From Gemmatimonadota bacterium (GTDB taxonomy: Bacteria; Gemmatimonadota; Gemmatimonadetes; Palauibacterales; Palauibacteraceae): a DNA stretch of 64,000 nucleotides. Both the position numbers and the translations under genes were made by a program. The notes below the pieces were generated by a model that was not told where the DNA came from, did not search any database, and worked only from the letters and a program-made list of their open reading frames with translations. The stretch spans positions 1 to 64,000 of the forward strand of contig JAJDUL010000038.1 in the NCBI GenBank assembly GCA_022826685.1, read 5' to 3'. Positions within the stretch are counted from its first letter, which is position 1. Every line of letters starts with the position of its first letter. Shown in pieces: positions 35,786 to 45,332 of the stretch.

Positions 35786-36693
35786 CAGAAATAGCCCTGC
35801 TTCTTCTTGCGTTCCATCGAGCCGTCGCGGTCGTGGTCGATGAGACGCCCCTCACGTTCGGAACCGTCCGTCGCGAGCGTCTCGGCAATGACCGCGTCGA
35901 GCGTATCCGCGTCGCTCTCGACCGCGGCCGTCAGCGGGTAGCAACCCAGCGTCCGGAAGCGGATGCGCCGTTTCCGGGGCTCCTCGCCGGGGAGCAGCGG
36001 CATTCGGCCATCGTCGACCATGATCCACCGTCCATCCCGCTCGACGACGGGACGTTCGGCGGCGTAGTAAAGGGGCACGATCGGGATCTCCTCCGCGCGG
36101 ATGTATCGCCAGACATCGGCTTCGGTCCAGTTGGAGAGCGGAGAGACGCGCAGGGACTCGCCGAGAGCCAGGCGGGTGTTGTACAGGTTCCACGGCTCGG
36201 GACGCTGCGCCTTCGGATTCCACTGGTGGGCCGCGTTGCGGAGCGAGAAGACGCGTTCCTTGGCGCGCGACTTCTCCTCGTCCCGCCGCGCGCCGACGAA
36301 GACGACGTCGTACCCGCCCTCGTCGAGCGCCTGCCGCAGCGCCGCCGTCTTCATCACATCGGTATAGCGTTCGGAACCGTGATCGAACGGATTGACGCCC
36401 TCGCGCAGCCCGTCCTCGTTGGTGTGAACGCGGAGTTCCACGCCCGCCTCCGCCGCCGTGCGGTCCCGGAACGCGATCATCTCCCGGAACTTCCACGTCG
36501 TGTCGATATGCAGCAGCGGGAAGGGCGGCGCCGCCGGCCAGAAGGCCTTTCGCGAGAGGTGGAGGAGCACCGAGGAGTCCTTCCCGATCGAATACAGCAG
36601 CACGGGTCGCGACGCCGCCGCGAGGCCCTCCCGAAGGATTTCGATGGCTTCGGACTCGAGCGACGCCAGCCAGGTGCCCGAGAGATCGCTCAG
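35785..36693 (-). CDS. cysD: Sulfate adenylyltransferase subunit 2 (CysD)
   Basis: The PP-loop ATP sulfurylase subunit that makes APS with CysN. Key segments are [15 protein letters not shown] (PP-loop SxGKDS), [27 protein letters not shown] and the C-terminal ERKKKQGYF typical of CysD. The first GTG in frame (36603) would start directly at the PP-loop and remove the N-terminal helix ([20 protein letters not shown]) found in this family. A CTG at 36693 lies 9 nt after GGAGG, overlaps the pump stop codon by 4 bases (CTGA), and gives 302 residues, the same as E. coli CysD. I therefore chose a CTG start. The next gene follows with a one-base overlap. Confidence 0.9.
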   Translation of the reverse strand: MSDLSGTWLASLESEAIEILREGLAAASRPVLLYSIGKDSSVLLHLSRKAFWPAAPPFPLLHIDTTWKFREMIAFRDRTAAEAGVELRVHTNEDGLREGVNPFDHGSERYTDVMKTAALRQALDEGGYDVVFVGARRDEEKSRAKERVFSLRNAAHQWNPKAQRPEPWNLYNTRLALGESLRVSPLSNWTEADVWRYIRAEEIPIVPLYYAAERPVVERDGRWIMVDDGRMPLLPGEEPRKRRIRFRTLGCYPLTAAVESDADTLDAVIAETLATDGSEREGRLIDHDRDGSMERKKKQGYF

Positions 36694-39600
36694 CGCTCGA
36701 TCCCTCCGGTGGCCAGACCGAGTTTCGGCTTTCGCCGCCAGCGAACGAAGACCCGCTTCGCCCTCATCGTGAACGTGTAGTTCATCATCGCCAGCGCGGG
36801 CACGGCGAGCATGATGATGAAGGTCGCGAACAGGATCCCGAACCCGAGGCTCACCGCCATGGGAGAGAGGAACTGCGCCTGCGTGCTGCGCTCGAGGATG
36901 ATCGGCGAGACCCCGAGGAAGGTCGTCACGGAGGTCAGCATGATGGGACGGAAGCGGACCTTCGCCCCCTGCACGATGGCTTCCGACATGGGGAGCCCCG
37001 ACCGGTGTCGTTCGTTGATGAAGTCGATCAGCACAAGCGAATCGTTCACGACCACGCCCGACAGGCCCACGAGCCCGAACATGGAGAGCATGCCGAGGTC
37101 GAGCCCCATGATGAGATGCCCGATCGCGGCGCCGACGAGCCCCAGCGGGATCGAGGCCATGACGACGAGCGGCTGCAGGTACGAGCGGAAGGGGATGGCG
37201 AGGAGCGCGTAGATCGCGAGCAGGGCGAGCAGGAAACCGCGGGCGATCCCCTCGAACGCCAGCAACTGCTGGCGCTGTTCTCCGCCGAAGCCGTAGCGAA
37301 GGCCCGGGTATTCGGCCTGCACGTCCGGCAGGATCGCCGAGGTGATCTCCGTGTTGACTTCCTGCCCCGTGATGACGGCGGCGTCCACGTCCGCCGTGAC
37401 CGTCACGATGCGCCGTCCATCGATCCGGTTGATCGTCGATGAGGCGATGCCGAACGACACGTCCGCGACTTCCGACAGCGGCGCCTCGCCTCCGGTCGGG
37501 GTGCGGATGCGGTAGTCCTGGAGGTCGGCGAGCGTGTTCCGCTCCGACTCGGGGAGCCGGACGTAGACGCGCACCTCGTCGCGGCCCCGCTGCAGGCGGT
37601 AGACCTCGTTCCCGAAGAACGCCCCGCGCACCTGGCGCGCCAGGTCGTCGAGCGTGATCCCGAGCGTGCGGGCGGCGGGCTTGAGTTCCAGCTCCAGCTC
37701 CCGTTTCCCCCGGCCGCGGTCGTCGCGGACCTCCGTCACGCCCGCGATGCGCGTCAGGCGGTCCGAGAACGCCGGCACCGCCGCGTTCAACATGGCCGTG
37801 TCCGGGTGGGAAAGCTCCACTTGTACCGGCGCCCCCAGATCGATGAGGATGGAACTGAACGTGAGTTCGCGGGCGCCGGCGACCGGCCCGACGCGCTCCC
37901 GCCAGGCCCGCTCCACCTCGATGGCCGGCAGGTCCCGGATCTCCGGGTCGGTCAGCCGCAGGCTGACCTCGGCGACGTTCGACCGGATGAAGCTCGCCTC
38001 GGCGTTCATGCCGGGGCCTCCGGCCTGTGAGGGACGCTGCCCGACGCTCGTGAAGACCGCTTCGACCAGGGGCGGCTCGTCATCCGGCAACTGCGCCTCC
38101 AGTTCCGCGATCGCCGCGTATCCCTGCCCTTCCACGTAGCTGGCGACTTCCAGCGTGCGCTCGCTCGTCGTGCCCTCGGCCATCTCGATGTAGGCGACGA
38201 CCTCTTCGCCCTCGATCACGGGCAGAAGGCTGAACCGGAGGTGGCGTCCCGCCACCAGCCCCCCCACGATCATGAGGGAGGAGAGGGCGCCGAGGACGGT
38301 CAGTCCCGGGCGCCGCACCGCGAAGCGCACGGAGCGCTCCAGCGGACCGTCGACGAAGCGCTGCAGGTTCGTCTGGACGAACGCCTGCGCGCGGTAGACG
38401 GGTCCCAGCAGCCCTCCCCTGCCCCGGCCCGAGCCCGGTTCCGGAAGATGGGAGAGGTGGTATGGGAGGATGAACAAGACCTCGACGAGCGAGAGCAGGA
38501 GCACGGAGATCACGATCGCCGGGATCACGTAGAGGAACTTCCCGAGGCTTCCCGGCACGAAGAGGAGCGGGGTGAACGCCGCGACGGTCGTAAGCACCGC
38601 GAAGATCACGGGCACGGAGACGCGTCTCGTGCCCTTGATCGCCGCCCGCAGCGCGGGCGCTCCCTTCTCCCGTTCGGCGAAGATGTTCTCCCCCACCACG
38701 ATCGCATCGTCCACCACGATCCCGATCGCGAGGATGAAGCCGAACAGCGCCATCATATTGATGGAGATGCCGGCCCACGCCATCACCGCGAACACGCCGG
38801 CGAAGGAGAGGAAGATCCCGACCGCGGTCCAGAACGCGAGGCGCAGATCAAGGAAGAGGGCCAGCGCAATGAGCACCAGGATCAGACCCAGCCGGCCGTT
38901 CTTGATGAGGAGGTCGATCCGGCTCTGCAGGTACGAGGCTTCGCTGCGCCAGATGCTGTAGTCGACACCGCGCGGCAGAGAGCCGGCCAACTCCTCTTCC
39001 AGGTAGCGTTCGACTTCGTCGGAGATCTCCAGGACACGCTCGTCTCCCGTCCGCAGGACCTGGACGAAGGCCGTCGGCTGCCCGTTGTAGGCGTTGATGA
39101 GGTCGACGTGCTCGAAACCGTCCTGGATGTCCGCGATGTCGGTGAGACGGAGCATCGATCCGTCGACGTTCGCCCGCACGACGATGTCCGCGAAGTCCGC
39201 CCGGGTGTAGTTCTGGCCCCGGATGTGAACGAGAATCTCCTCGCGATCCGTCTCGACGCTCCCGCCGGGAAGGTCGAGGCTGCCGCGCCGCACCGCCGCG
39301 GCCACCTCGTCGAGCGTCAGGCCGTGGGCGCGCAGGGCCTCCTTCGAGACTTCGATCGAGATCTCGTACTGCCTGACGCCGGAAACGCGGACGAGGGAGA
39401 TCGTCGGCAGCGAGGTGAGGTCGTCCCTGACCCGGTTCGCGATCTCCTTGAGGGTCCGCTCCGGAGCTTCGCCGAAGATCGCGATCTCCATGACGCGGCC
39501 TTCCGCGCTTAGCGCGACGACCTCCGGCTCCTCGGCATCGACGGGGAAGCTCGTGATCCGGTCGATGGCGGACTTGATTTCGTCCAGCGTCTTCGACTCG

Positions 39601-39902
39601 TCCGTGCCCAGCGACAGTTCGGCGAGCACGATTCCGACGTTCTCCGAGGCGGCGCTCGTGACGCGGTCGACGCCCTGGATGCCCGTGATCCGCTCCTCGA
39701 CCCGCCGCACGATCGCCTGTTCGACTTCGTCGGGCGACGCGCCGGGGTACTGGACCTGTACCTGAATCGTGTCGAGGGAGATCTCCGGAAACGTCTCCTG
39801 GGGCAGACCGATGAGGCTCACGAATCCCCCCAGGATGATCAGCACCATCAGCAGGTTGGCGGCGACGCCGTGCTTGGCCATCCACCCGATCGCCCGCCTC
39901 AT
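36690..39902 (-). CDS. RND efflux pump inner-membrane transporter (AcrB/HAE1 type)
   Basis: A 1070-residue proton-driven exporter of the resistance-nodulation-division family, with the usual N-terminal helix, two large periplasmic loops and 12 transmembrane helices. The TM4 proton-relay pair is visible as [13 protein letters not shown], and the early [24 protein letters not shown] motif is characteristic. The loops contain [10 protein letters not shown] and [20 protein letters not shown]. The ATG at 39902 overlaps the membrane-fusion gene by 4 bases, and the stop overlaps cysD by 4. An efflux pump coupled in this way to PAPS synthesis is unusual and may point to export of the sulfated product. 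Confidence 0.95.
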   Translation of the reverse strand: MRRAIGWMAKHGVAANLLMVLIILGGFVSLIGLPQETFPEISLDTIQVQVQYPGASPDEVEQAIVRRVEERITGIQGVDRVTSAASENVGIVLAELSLGTDESKTLDEIKSAIDRITSFPVDAEEPEVVALSAEGRVMEIAIFGEAPERTLKEIANRVRDDLTSLPTISLVRVSGVRQYEISIEVSKEALRAHGLTLDEVAAAVRRGSLDLPGGSVETDREEILVHIRGQNYTRADFADIVVRANVDGSMLRLTDIADIQDGFEHVDLINAYNGQPTAFVQVLRTGDERVLEISDEVERYLEEELAGSLPRGVDYSIWRSEASYLQSRIDLLIKNGRLGLILVLIALALFLDLRLAFWTAVGIFLSFAGVFAVMAWAGISINMMALFGFILAIGIVVDDAIVVGENIFAEREKGAPALRAAIKGTRRVSVPVIFAVLTTVAAFTPLLFVPGSLGKFLYVIPAIVISVLLLSLVEVLFILPYHLSHLPEPGSGRGRGGLLGPVYRAQAFVQTNLQRFVDGPLERSVRFAVRRPGLTVLGALSSLMIVGGLVAGRHLRFSLLPVIEGEEVVAYIEMAEGTTSERTLEVASYVEGQGYAAIAELEAQLPDDEPPLVEAVFTSVGQRPSQAGGPGMNAEASFIRSNVAEVSLRLTDPEIRDLPAIEVERAWRERVGPVAGARELTFSSILIDLGAPVQVELSHPDTAMLNAAVPAFSDRLTRIAGVTEVRDDRGRGKRELELELKPAARTLGITLDDLARQVRGAFFGNEVYRLQRGRDEVRVYVRLPESERNTLADLQDYRIRTPTGGEAPLSEVADVSFGIASSTINRIDGRRIVTVTADVDAAVITGQEVNTEITSAILPDVQAEYPGLRYGFGGEQRQQLLAFEGIARGFLLALLAIYALLAIPFRSYLQPLVVMASIPLGLVGAAIGHLIMGLDLGMLSMFGLVGLSGVVVNDSLVLIDFINERHRSGLPMSEAIVQGAKVRFRPIMLTSVTTFLGVSPIILERSTQAQFLSPMAVSLGFGILFATFIIMLAVPALAMMNYTFTMRAKRVFVRWRRKPKLGLATGGIER

Positions 39903-41206
39903 GAGCCGTCTCCTTCCCGCCCGTCGCGGTTGGCGCCGGGCCGCCACGGATCGGCGCTTTCCAGCATTTGAATCGGCCGCACGGTCATGCCGTCGGTGAC
40001 GAAGAGGAGCATCGAAACGATGACCGGGGTTCCGTCCGGGATCGGTCCGAGCACCACGGCTTCATCGTCCACTTCCTGGACCGGCTCGACCGGGGTCATG
40101 ACGAGCAGCGTGTCGTCCGCCACCGTCCAGAGGACGTCGCCATCCCGCACGGCGGCGGCCGGGACGACGGCGTATTCCTCGAAGCTCGTGCCCTCGATGT
40201 CCACCGTCGCGTAGCTGCCGATCAGGAGCGGCGGGCGGCCGGGATCGTCCTCGGGGGGCGTGAACGGCTCCGGAACGGTGACGACGACGTCGACCGTTCG
40301 CGTCTGCTCGTCGAGCGCCGCCTCCGCCCGGTCCACGTATCCCGACCACGCGTAGTCGGTCCCGCCGTATTCGGACACGATCTCAACCGGGATACGGGTC
40401 GCGGCATCGCCCGCGCGCGCGCTCCACAGGCGCTCGATCAGCGCCGCCTCGTTGTCGCTCAGCGGTACGACGATCTCCACCGCGTCCGTCGCGTACAGGC
40501 GGCCCACGGTCTGGCCGCCCGCGACGAACTGACCGAGATCGACCGTCTCCTCGCGCACGATCCCGTTGAACGGGGCCCGAATCCAGGTCCGTTCCAGCGC
40601 CAGCCGGGCGTCTTCCAGCCTGGCGCGGGCGCTCCTGAGCGCCGCCGCGGCCGCATCGAGTTGCGGCTGCCGCGTGACGAGCGCGTTCGGCGGCGTCGGG
40701 TCGAGGTTTTCTCGTTCGGCGAGCCGCCTCCATTCGTCCAGCGCCAGCCGCGCGTTCTCCTCGGCCTCCAGCAGCGCGACCTCGCGCTGGGCGACGTCCG
40801 CCTCCGCGGCCTCGACGGCGTTCTCGTAGTCCGCCGGATCCACGCGCAGGAGCGGCTCGTTCTCGAGGAACCGCCCGCCGCTCACGAGCGCGGGCGCGGT
40901 CCAGATCACGCGCCCGCCGACCTGCGGCGCGATCGTGACCTCGGCGCTGGGCCGCACCGTGCCGCCCCCGCGCACCTTGATCGCGCCCTGCGTCACCCGC
41001 GCGGGCACCGTGCTGACCGTGGGGATCACGCGCGGCGGCTCCACCTCCGCGGGTGCGGCGCGCATGCCGAACAGGATCGCGAAGCCGAGCACTCCCACGC
41101 CGAGGACGATCGTCCCCTGTACCACCCGCCTCAGGAACGCCGGCCGGGCGTCGGGCGCCTCCGCGTTCTCTGACTCTTGCGGCGTCCGCCGCGTTCCGTC
41201 TTCCAT
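39899..41206 (-). CDS. RND efflux periplasmic adaptor (membrane-fusion protein)
   Basis: A 435-residue HlyD/AcrA-type adaptor that connects the inner-membrane pump to the outer-membrane channel. An N-terminal membrane anchor (RRVVQGTIVLGVGVLGFAILFG) is followed by the lipoyl half-motif (APQVGGRVIW), a long coiled-coil hairpin (VEAAEADVAQREVALLEAEENARLALDEWRRL and its return helix), the second lipoyl half (IRAPFNGIVREETVDLGQ) and beta-barrel/membrane-proximal domains. The ATG at 41206 is preferred over the GTG immediately before it. It lies nine bases after the outer-membrane factor gene and overlaps the pump gene by 4. Confidence 0.9.
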   Translation of the reverse strand: MEDGTRRTPQESENAEAPDARPAFLRRVVQGTIVLGVGVLGFAILFGMRAAPAEVEPPRVIPTVSTVPARVTQGAIKVRGGGTVRPSAEVTIAPQVGGRVIWTAPALVSGGRFLENEPLLRVDPADYENAVEAAEADVAQREVALLEAEENARLALDEWRRLAERENLDPTPPNALVTRQPQLDAAAAALRSARARLEDARLALERTWIRAPFNGIVREETVDLGQFVAGGQTVGRLYATDAVEIVVPLSDNEAALIERLWSARAGDAATRIPVEIVSEYGGTDYAWSGYVDRAEAALDEQTRTVDVVVTVPEPFTPPEDDPGRPPLLIGSYATVDIEGTSFEEYAVVPAAAVRDGDVLWTVADDTLLVMTPVEPVQEVDDEAVVLGPIPDGTPVIVSMLLFVTDGMTVRPIQMLESADPWRPGANRDGREGDGS

Positions 41207-41215
41207 CACTCCGCC

Positions 41216-42793
41216 CTATCTCCGATCGGGGAACGACGTCGCGCCCCCCGGGTCTTCACTCGTCTCGTCTCCACTCGCCTCGACGTCCTCGAGGTCCTCC
41301 GCCACCCACGCGCCGCCCAGGGCGCGGTGCACCGCGAGCCGCGCCTCTCCGATGCCGCGTTCGGCGAGCACCCGGGTGTTTTCGGCGCCGTTCAGGTTGA
41401 CCCGCGCGTCCAGGTACTCGACATAGTCCCCCACCCCGCTCTGGTAGCGCTCCAACTGGTTCTCCAGCGATGCACGGGCATCGGCGACCTGCTCCATGAC
41501 CTGCGCGTACCGCTCCCGTTCGTTCTCGAACTGCCGCAGGCTCGTCCGCACGTCCCGGAAGGCGTCCAGGACCGTGCGCGCGTAGGCGATCAGCGCCTGG
41601 TCGTACTGCGCCCAGGCTGCCCCGACGTTCGCGCGCAGGCGGCCGCCCTGGAAGATCGGCGCAACGAGGCCGCCGATGAGGTTCGAGAACCACTGGTCGA
41701 TGAACCGCAGATCCTCGGGCGCGCCGGCCTGCCGCCCCACGGCTCCGTTGAAGGAGATCGTGGGGAGGAGTTCGGCCCTGCGCGCCCCCACCCTGCGGCG
41801 CGCCGCCTCGACGCGCTCGAACGCCGCCATCACGTCGGGCCGGTCCTCGAGGAGCGACACCGGCAGCCCGCCGGGAATCGGGGTCGTATCGACCGCCGGC
41901 TCGAGCGCGGCCGGCAGCAGGTCCTCGATCTTCCCCGCGTATCGTCCCACGAGGAGGGCCAGGCGCCCCTCCGCATCGTCCACGGCCGTGCGCAGGCCGG
42001 GCAGGTTCGACTCGGCGGTCCGGTACTGCTGCCGGATCGCATAAAGTTCAAACGTGTTCGTGACGCCGGCCTGATACCGCTCCCGGGTGAGTTCCGCGCG
42101 CTCCCTGAGCAGATCGACGTTGTCCTCGGCGATGGCGAGCTGGGCCCGCGCGGCGACCACTTCGAGATACGTCGAGATCGTGGACGCGATGACCGTGAGC
42201 CGTACCGTCTCCGCATCCGCCCGGGAAGCGAGGAAGTCGCGGACCGCCGCCCCGGATTCGTTGCGCAGCCGGCCCCAGAAATCGAGTTCGTACGCGAAGC
42301 CGAGCGAGGCCGAGTACGTCGTGAACTCGAACCGGTCGGGGAAGTTGAAGCTGAGCCCGGGGATCGGACTCTCGGCGTCGTCGTCGCCCCCGAACTGCGA
42401 CCCCAGCCCCGTATTGGCGGGCGTGCTGGACCGGTTGCCGTTCGCGTCGAGCGTCAGCGCCGGGAAGAGCGGCGCCCGCGCGATCCGGTACCGGTGCCGC
42501 AATTCCTCCAGCCGCGCGACGGCTTCGTGCAGGTCGAGGTTGGCGACGAGCGCCGTCTCGATCAGGCGGTCCAGCGTCGCGTCGTCGAACGCGCGCCACC
42601 AGTCGCGGGGCTCGTGCGCCGCCTCGGCCGGGGGAGCTTCCGCTTCGTACGCTGCGGGCAGTTCGGCCACTGTCGCCGGGAGCCGGGGGCCCGGCGCGAA
42701 CGAACACGCGCCCGCCGCCGCGAGCAGGAGAAGCCCGCCGGTTCGACCGAGACCGCCTGCGCCGACCCTCGACGCCGCCGCCGCGGCGCTCAC
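41216..42793 (-). CDS. TolC/OprM-like outer-membrane efflux channel
   Basis: A 525-residue outer-membrane factor of the NodT/OprM type. The N-terminus has a hydrophobic signal ending AAAGACSF, which looks like a lipoprotein signal although the residue before GAC is a weak fit to the lipobox. Two repeats of the alpha-barrel/beta-barrel pattern follow, with DWWRAFDDATLDRLIETALVANLDL at the start, YELDFWGRLRN at the first beta hairpin and GAVGRQAGAPEDL / LVAPIFQGGRLRANV in the second. The GTG at 42793 overlaps the tetR stop by 4 bases (GTGA). It completes a tripartite pump with the next two genes. Confidence 0.9.
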   Translation of the reverse strand: MSAAAAASRVGAGGLGRTGGLLLLAAAGACSFAPGPRLPATVAELPAAYEAEAPPAEAAHEPRDWWRAFDDATLDRLIETALVANLDLHEAVARLEELRHRYRIARAPLFPALTLDANGNRSSTPANTGLGSQFGGDDDAESPIPGLSFNFPDRFEFTTYSASLGFAYELDFWGRLRNESGAAVRDFLASRADAETVRLTVIASTISTYLEVVAARAQLAIAEDNVDLLRERAELTRERYQAGVTNTFELYAIRQQYRTAESNLPGLRTAVDDAEGRLALLVGRYAGKIEDLLPAALEPAVDTTPIPGGLPVSLLEDRPDVMAAFERVEAARRRVGARRAELLPTISFNGAVGRQAGAPEDLRFIDQWFSNLIGGLVAPIFQGGRLRANVGAAWAQYDQALIAYARTVLDAFRDVRTSLRQFENERERYAQVMEQVADARASLENQLERYQSGVGDYVEYLDARVNLNGAENTRVLAERGIGEARLAVHRALGGAWVAEDLEDVEASGDETSEDPGGATSFPDRR

Positions 42794-43458
42794 GCGAGTT
42801 CTCCCCGCCGGATGCCTCCGGTCGGCCGCAGACCCGCCAGCAGGAGATCGACGATGTGCGCTTTTCGTTCCTGCAGGAAGCGATCGAAGTCCTCCACGGC
42901 GCGGGAGTGGAAAAGGCGCACCGTCGGGAGCGCGACGAACGGGAACAGGCAGGCCGACACGATCGTGAGCAGCGTGTGCCGGAGGTCGATCTCCCGGATC
43001 TCGCCCGCGCCGATGGCCGCGCGCAGCCGGTCCTCGAGCAGAAGCCCCGGCACCTCCTCACGCGCCTCGATCGCGGCGGCGAGGTGCCGCTCCAGGACGC
43101 CGCCGCCGCAGAGACATTCGTTCAGCATGAGGCGGGCCATGTCCTGATGCTCGTAAATGTAGTCGATGTAGCCGTACACGAACGCGCGCAGACTGTCCTC
43201 GACCCCCTCCTCCGCCCGCAGCGACTGGCTGAGCCCGGCCATGAACTGCCGGCACCCGTGCTCGAACACGGCCTCGTAGAGCTGTTCCTTGGTGCGGAAA
43301 TAATAGTGCAGCAGCGCGCGGTTGATCCCTGCATGATCCGCGATCTCCTGCAATCGCGCGCCGTCGCGCCCCTTGCGGGCGAATACCGTCAGCGCAGCGT
43401 CGAAGATCCTCTGTTCGGTATCCGGCGGTCGGGTCACGGCCGGAGCTTGCGAAGCCAT
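42790..43458 (-). CDS. TetR-family transcriptional regulator
   Basis: A 222-residue regulator. The N-terminal helix-turn-helix has the family pattern (EQRIFDAALTVFARKG, LQEIADHAGINRALLHYYFRTKEQLYEAVF), and a C-terminal ligand domain contains YIDYIYEHQDMARLML. As first gene of the pump operon it probably represses it and is released by a pump substrate or a product of the downstream pathway. The ATG at 43458 follows a short leader that contains a good promoter and an overlapping palindrome at 43491-43503. The much longer open frame upstream in this phase is not coding. Confidence 0.9.
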   Translation of the reverse strand: MASQAPAVTRPPDTEQRIFDAALTVFARKGRDGARLQEIADHAGINRALLHYYFRTKEQLYEAVFEHGCRQFMAGLSQSLRAEEGVEDSLRAFVYGYIDYIYEHQDMARLMLNECLCGGGVLERHLAAAIEAREEVPGLLLEDRLRAAIGAGEIREIDLRHTLLTIVSACLFPFVALPTVRLFHSRAVEDFDRFLQERKAHIVDLLLAGLRPTGGIRRGELA

Positions 43459-43470
43459 CGTGATCCTCGT

Positions 43471-43503
43471 GTTATCCAAATCGTTTAACAGTCTTGTCAA
43501 GAC
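43471..43503 (-). promoter_or_regulatory. tetR/pump operon promoter with overlapping palindromic operator
   Basis: On the minus strand TTGACA (43500-43495), an 18-base spacer and GATAAC (43476-43471) form a sigma-70-like promoter 13 bases before the tetR ATG. A perfect 6-1-6 palindrome, GTCTTGTCAAGAC (43491-43503), covers the -35 element. This is the arrangement expected for TetR autorepression. This promoter may feed the whole leftward run of genes, because the genes below it overlap or almost touch down to 32166. Confidence 0.6.
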
Positions 43504-43602
43504 GGACCGAACCCTAGTCACGCCCCGTACCGTGCGCAAGTTTCCCGCAGCAGGGCCTTTCCCCACGGGCTGCTCGACCCGCAGAAAACCGACGGAGGAT
43601 CG

Positions 43603-45324
43603 ATGAAGCCAGGCATCCGGGTATACACCACAACCGTTCTCGCGGTACTCGCGTTCACGGTGGTTCCGCTTCGGCTGGACGCGCAGAGTGCGCCTCAGGT
43701 CGCGCGCTCGGCGGACGGGGTCGTCGTCGCGGCGCAGCCGCTGGCCGCGGCCGCGGGCGCGCGGATGCTCGAACTCGGGGGGAACGCCGCGGATGCGGCC
43801 GTCGCCGCCGCGTTCGCGATCTCCGTGGTCGAACCGAGCATGAACAGCATCGGGGGACGAAACCAGATCCTGATTCGAACGCCCGACGGCGGAGTCGCGG
43901 GCATCGACGGAACGACGTCCGTCCCGCTGGGATACGACCCGGCCACGGCGCCCCGCGCCGCCTACGGCTATCCGACCGTCGGGGTGCCCGGATCGGTGGC
44001 GGGCCTCATGCGCCTCCACGAGGAGTACGGGTCCCTTCCTCTGACCACGATCATGGCTCCGGCGATCGACTACGCGGCGCACGGGTTCCGGCTGCTGCCG
44101 GGAGAGGCGCGCCGCCAGGCGGGATCGCGCGACCAGGTGGCGGAGTCCGAAGGCGCCCGGCGCTACTACCTGAAGGCGGACGGGTCGCCCTACCTCCCCG
44201 GCGACCGGCTCGTGCAGTCCGACATGGCCGCGACGCTGAGGGCGATTTCCCTCGGCGGCGGCGACGCCTTCTACCGGGGGGAGATCGCGGGCCGCATCGC
44301 CGACGACATGGCGGCGAACGGCGGCTTCCTGACCCGCGAGGCGCTGGCGGCCTACGAAGCGGAGGACTCGCGGATCGTGCGCGGATCCTACCGGGGGTTC
44401 GAGATCGTCGGTTCCGACATCCCGGCCTCCGGCGCGATCGCGATCCTCGCCCTCCAGATCGCCGAGGCCTTCGATCCCGACAGCATGAGCGACGAGGCGT
44501 GGGCTTCCGTCATCGCCCAGTCCCTCGCCCTCGCGATGACGGAGTACCGGCGGGACGGTTCCGACTCCTCCGCCGTGCGCGTGACCTCGAAGGCCTTCGC
44601 CCGCGAGCTCTCCGGGCAGGTGCGCGTGCCCGCGGAGGCGACGATGGAGGCGGACGGCGCACCGTGGGCGGCGGCGGAAACCGGAAGTTCATGGCTCGCC
44701 GGCGCCGTCACGGGGTTGGCGCTGCCGCCGGAGGACGGCCACACGACCCACCTTTCCGCCGCGGACGGCGACGGCATGGCCATCGCCCTCACGCAGACGA
44801 TCGGCCCCGGCATGGGAGCGAAGGTCGCCACGCCCGGACTCGGGTTCCTCTACGCCGTGACGCTGGGCGGTTACCTGGGGATCAGCGAGCCCGGCGAGCG
44901 CGCGCGGTCCGGCATCACGCCGTTCATGGTGCTCGACGACGGCGAGCCGTTGCTCGTGCTGGGCGCGGCCGGCGGCATCCGGATCATCTCGGCGGTCGTC
45001 CAGGCGGTGACCCGGGTCGTCGACGACGGTCTGGCGCTGCCCGCCGCCCTCGCGGCGCCGCGCGTGCATCCCGACGTGGGGCCGGACGGGCTCGCGGGCT
45101 TCTCCGTGGAAGCGGGCCCCGAGGACGGCTGGTCGGGGACTTCGGTGGAGGAATTCCGGGAGATGGGATTCGAGATCACGCCCACGCCGCGGCAGGGCGC
45201 GTTCGGGCGCATTCACGGCCTCCAGTACGACGCCGCCACGCGTACCTGGATCGGGGCCGCCGATCCCGACTGGGAGGGCGCCGCCGTAGCGCCCCGCCCC
45301 GCCGGGCCGACACGCGGAGGCTAG
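43603..45324 (+). CDS. Exported gamma-glutamyltransferase family protein
   Basis: A 573-residue protein with a signal peptide (LAVLAFTVVPLRLDAQS) and the GGT fold: MLELGGNAADAAVAAAFA near residue 55, the autocleavage site GHTTHLSAADGDG with nucleophile Thr381, and GPGMGAKV further on. It would self-cleave into two chains and transfer or hydrolyse gamma-glutamyl groups in the periplasm. The oxyanion-area residues after Thr381 follow the family, but NSIGGRNQIL near residue 85 departs from the common GIGGGGF. The ATG at 43603 has GGAGGATCG before it. The gene is divergent from tetR and ends 8 bases before the convergent flavoprotein gene. Confidence 0.85.
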   Translation: MKPGIRVYTTTVLAVLAFTVVPLRLDAQSAPQVARSADGVVVAAQPLAAAAGARMLELGGNAADAAVAAAFAISVVEPSMNSIGGRNQILIRTPDGGVAGIDGTTSVPLGYDPATAPRAAYGYPTVGVPGSVAGLMRLHEEYGSLPLTTIMAPAIDYAAHGFRLLPGEARRQAGSRDQVAESEGARRYYLKADGSPYLPGDRLVQSDMAATLRAISLGGGDAFYRGEIAGRIADDMAANGGFLTREALAAYEAEDSRIVRGSYRGFEIVGSDIPASGAIAILALQIAEAFDPDSMSDEAWASVIAQSLALAMTEYRRDGSDSSAVRVTSKAFARELSGQVRVPAEATMEADGAPWAAAETGSSWLAGAVTGLALPPEDGHTTHLSAADGDGMAIALTQTIGPGMGAKVATPGLGFLYAVTLGGYLGISEPGERARSGITPFMVLDDGEPLLVLGAAGGIRIISAVVQAVTRVVDDGLALPAALAAPRVHPDVGPDGLAGFSVEAGPEDGWSGTSVEEFREMGFEITPTPRQGAFGRIHGLQYDAATRTWIGAADPDWEGAAVAPRPAGPTRGG

Positions 45325-45332
45325 CTACCGCG

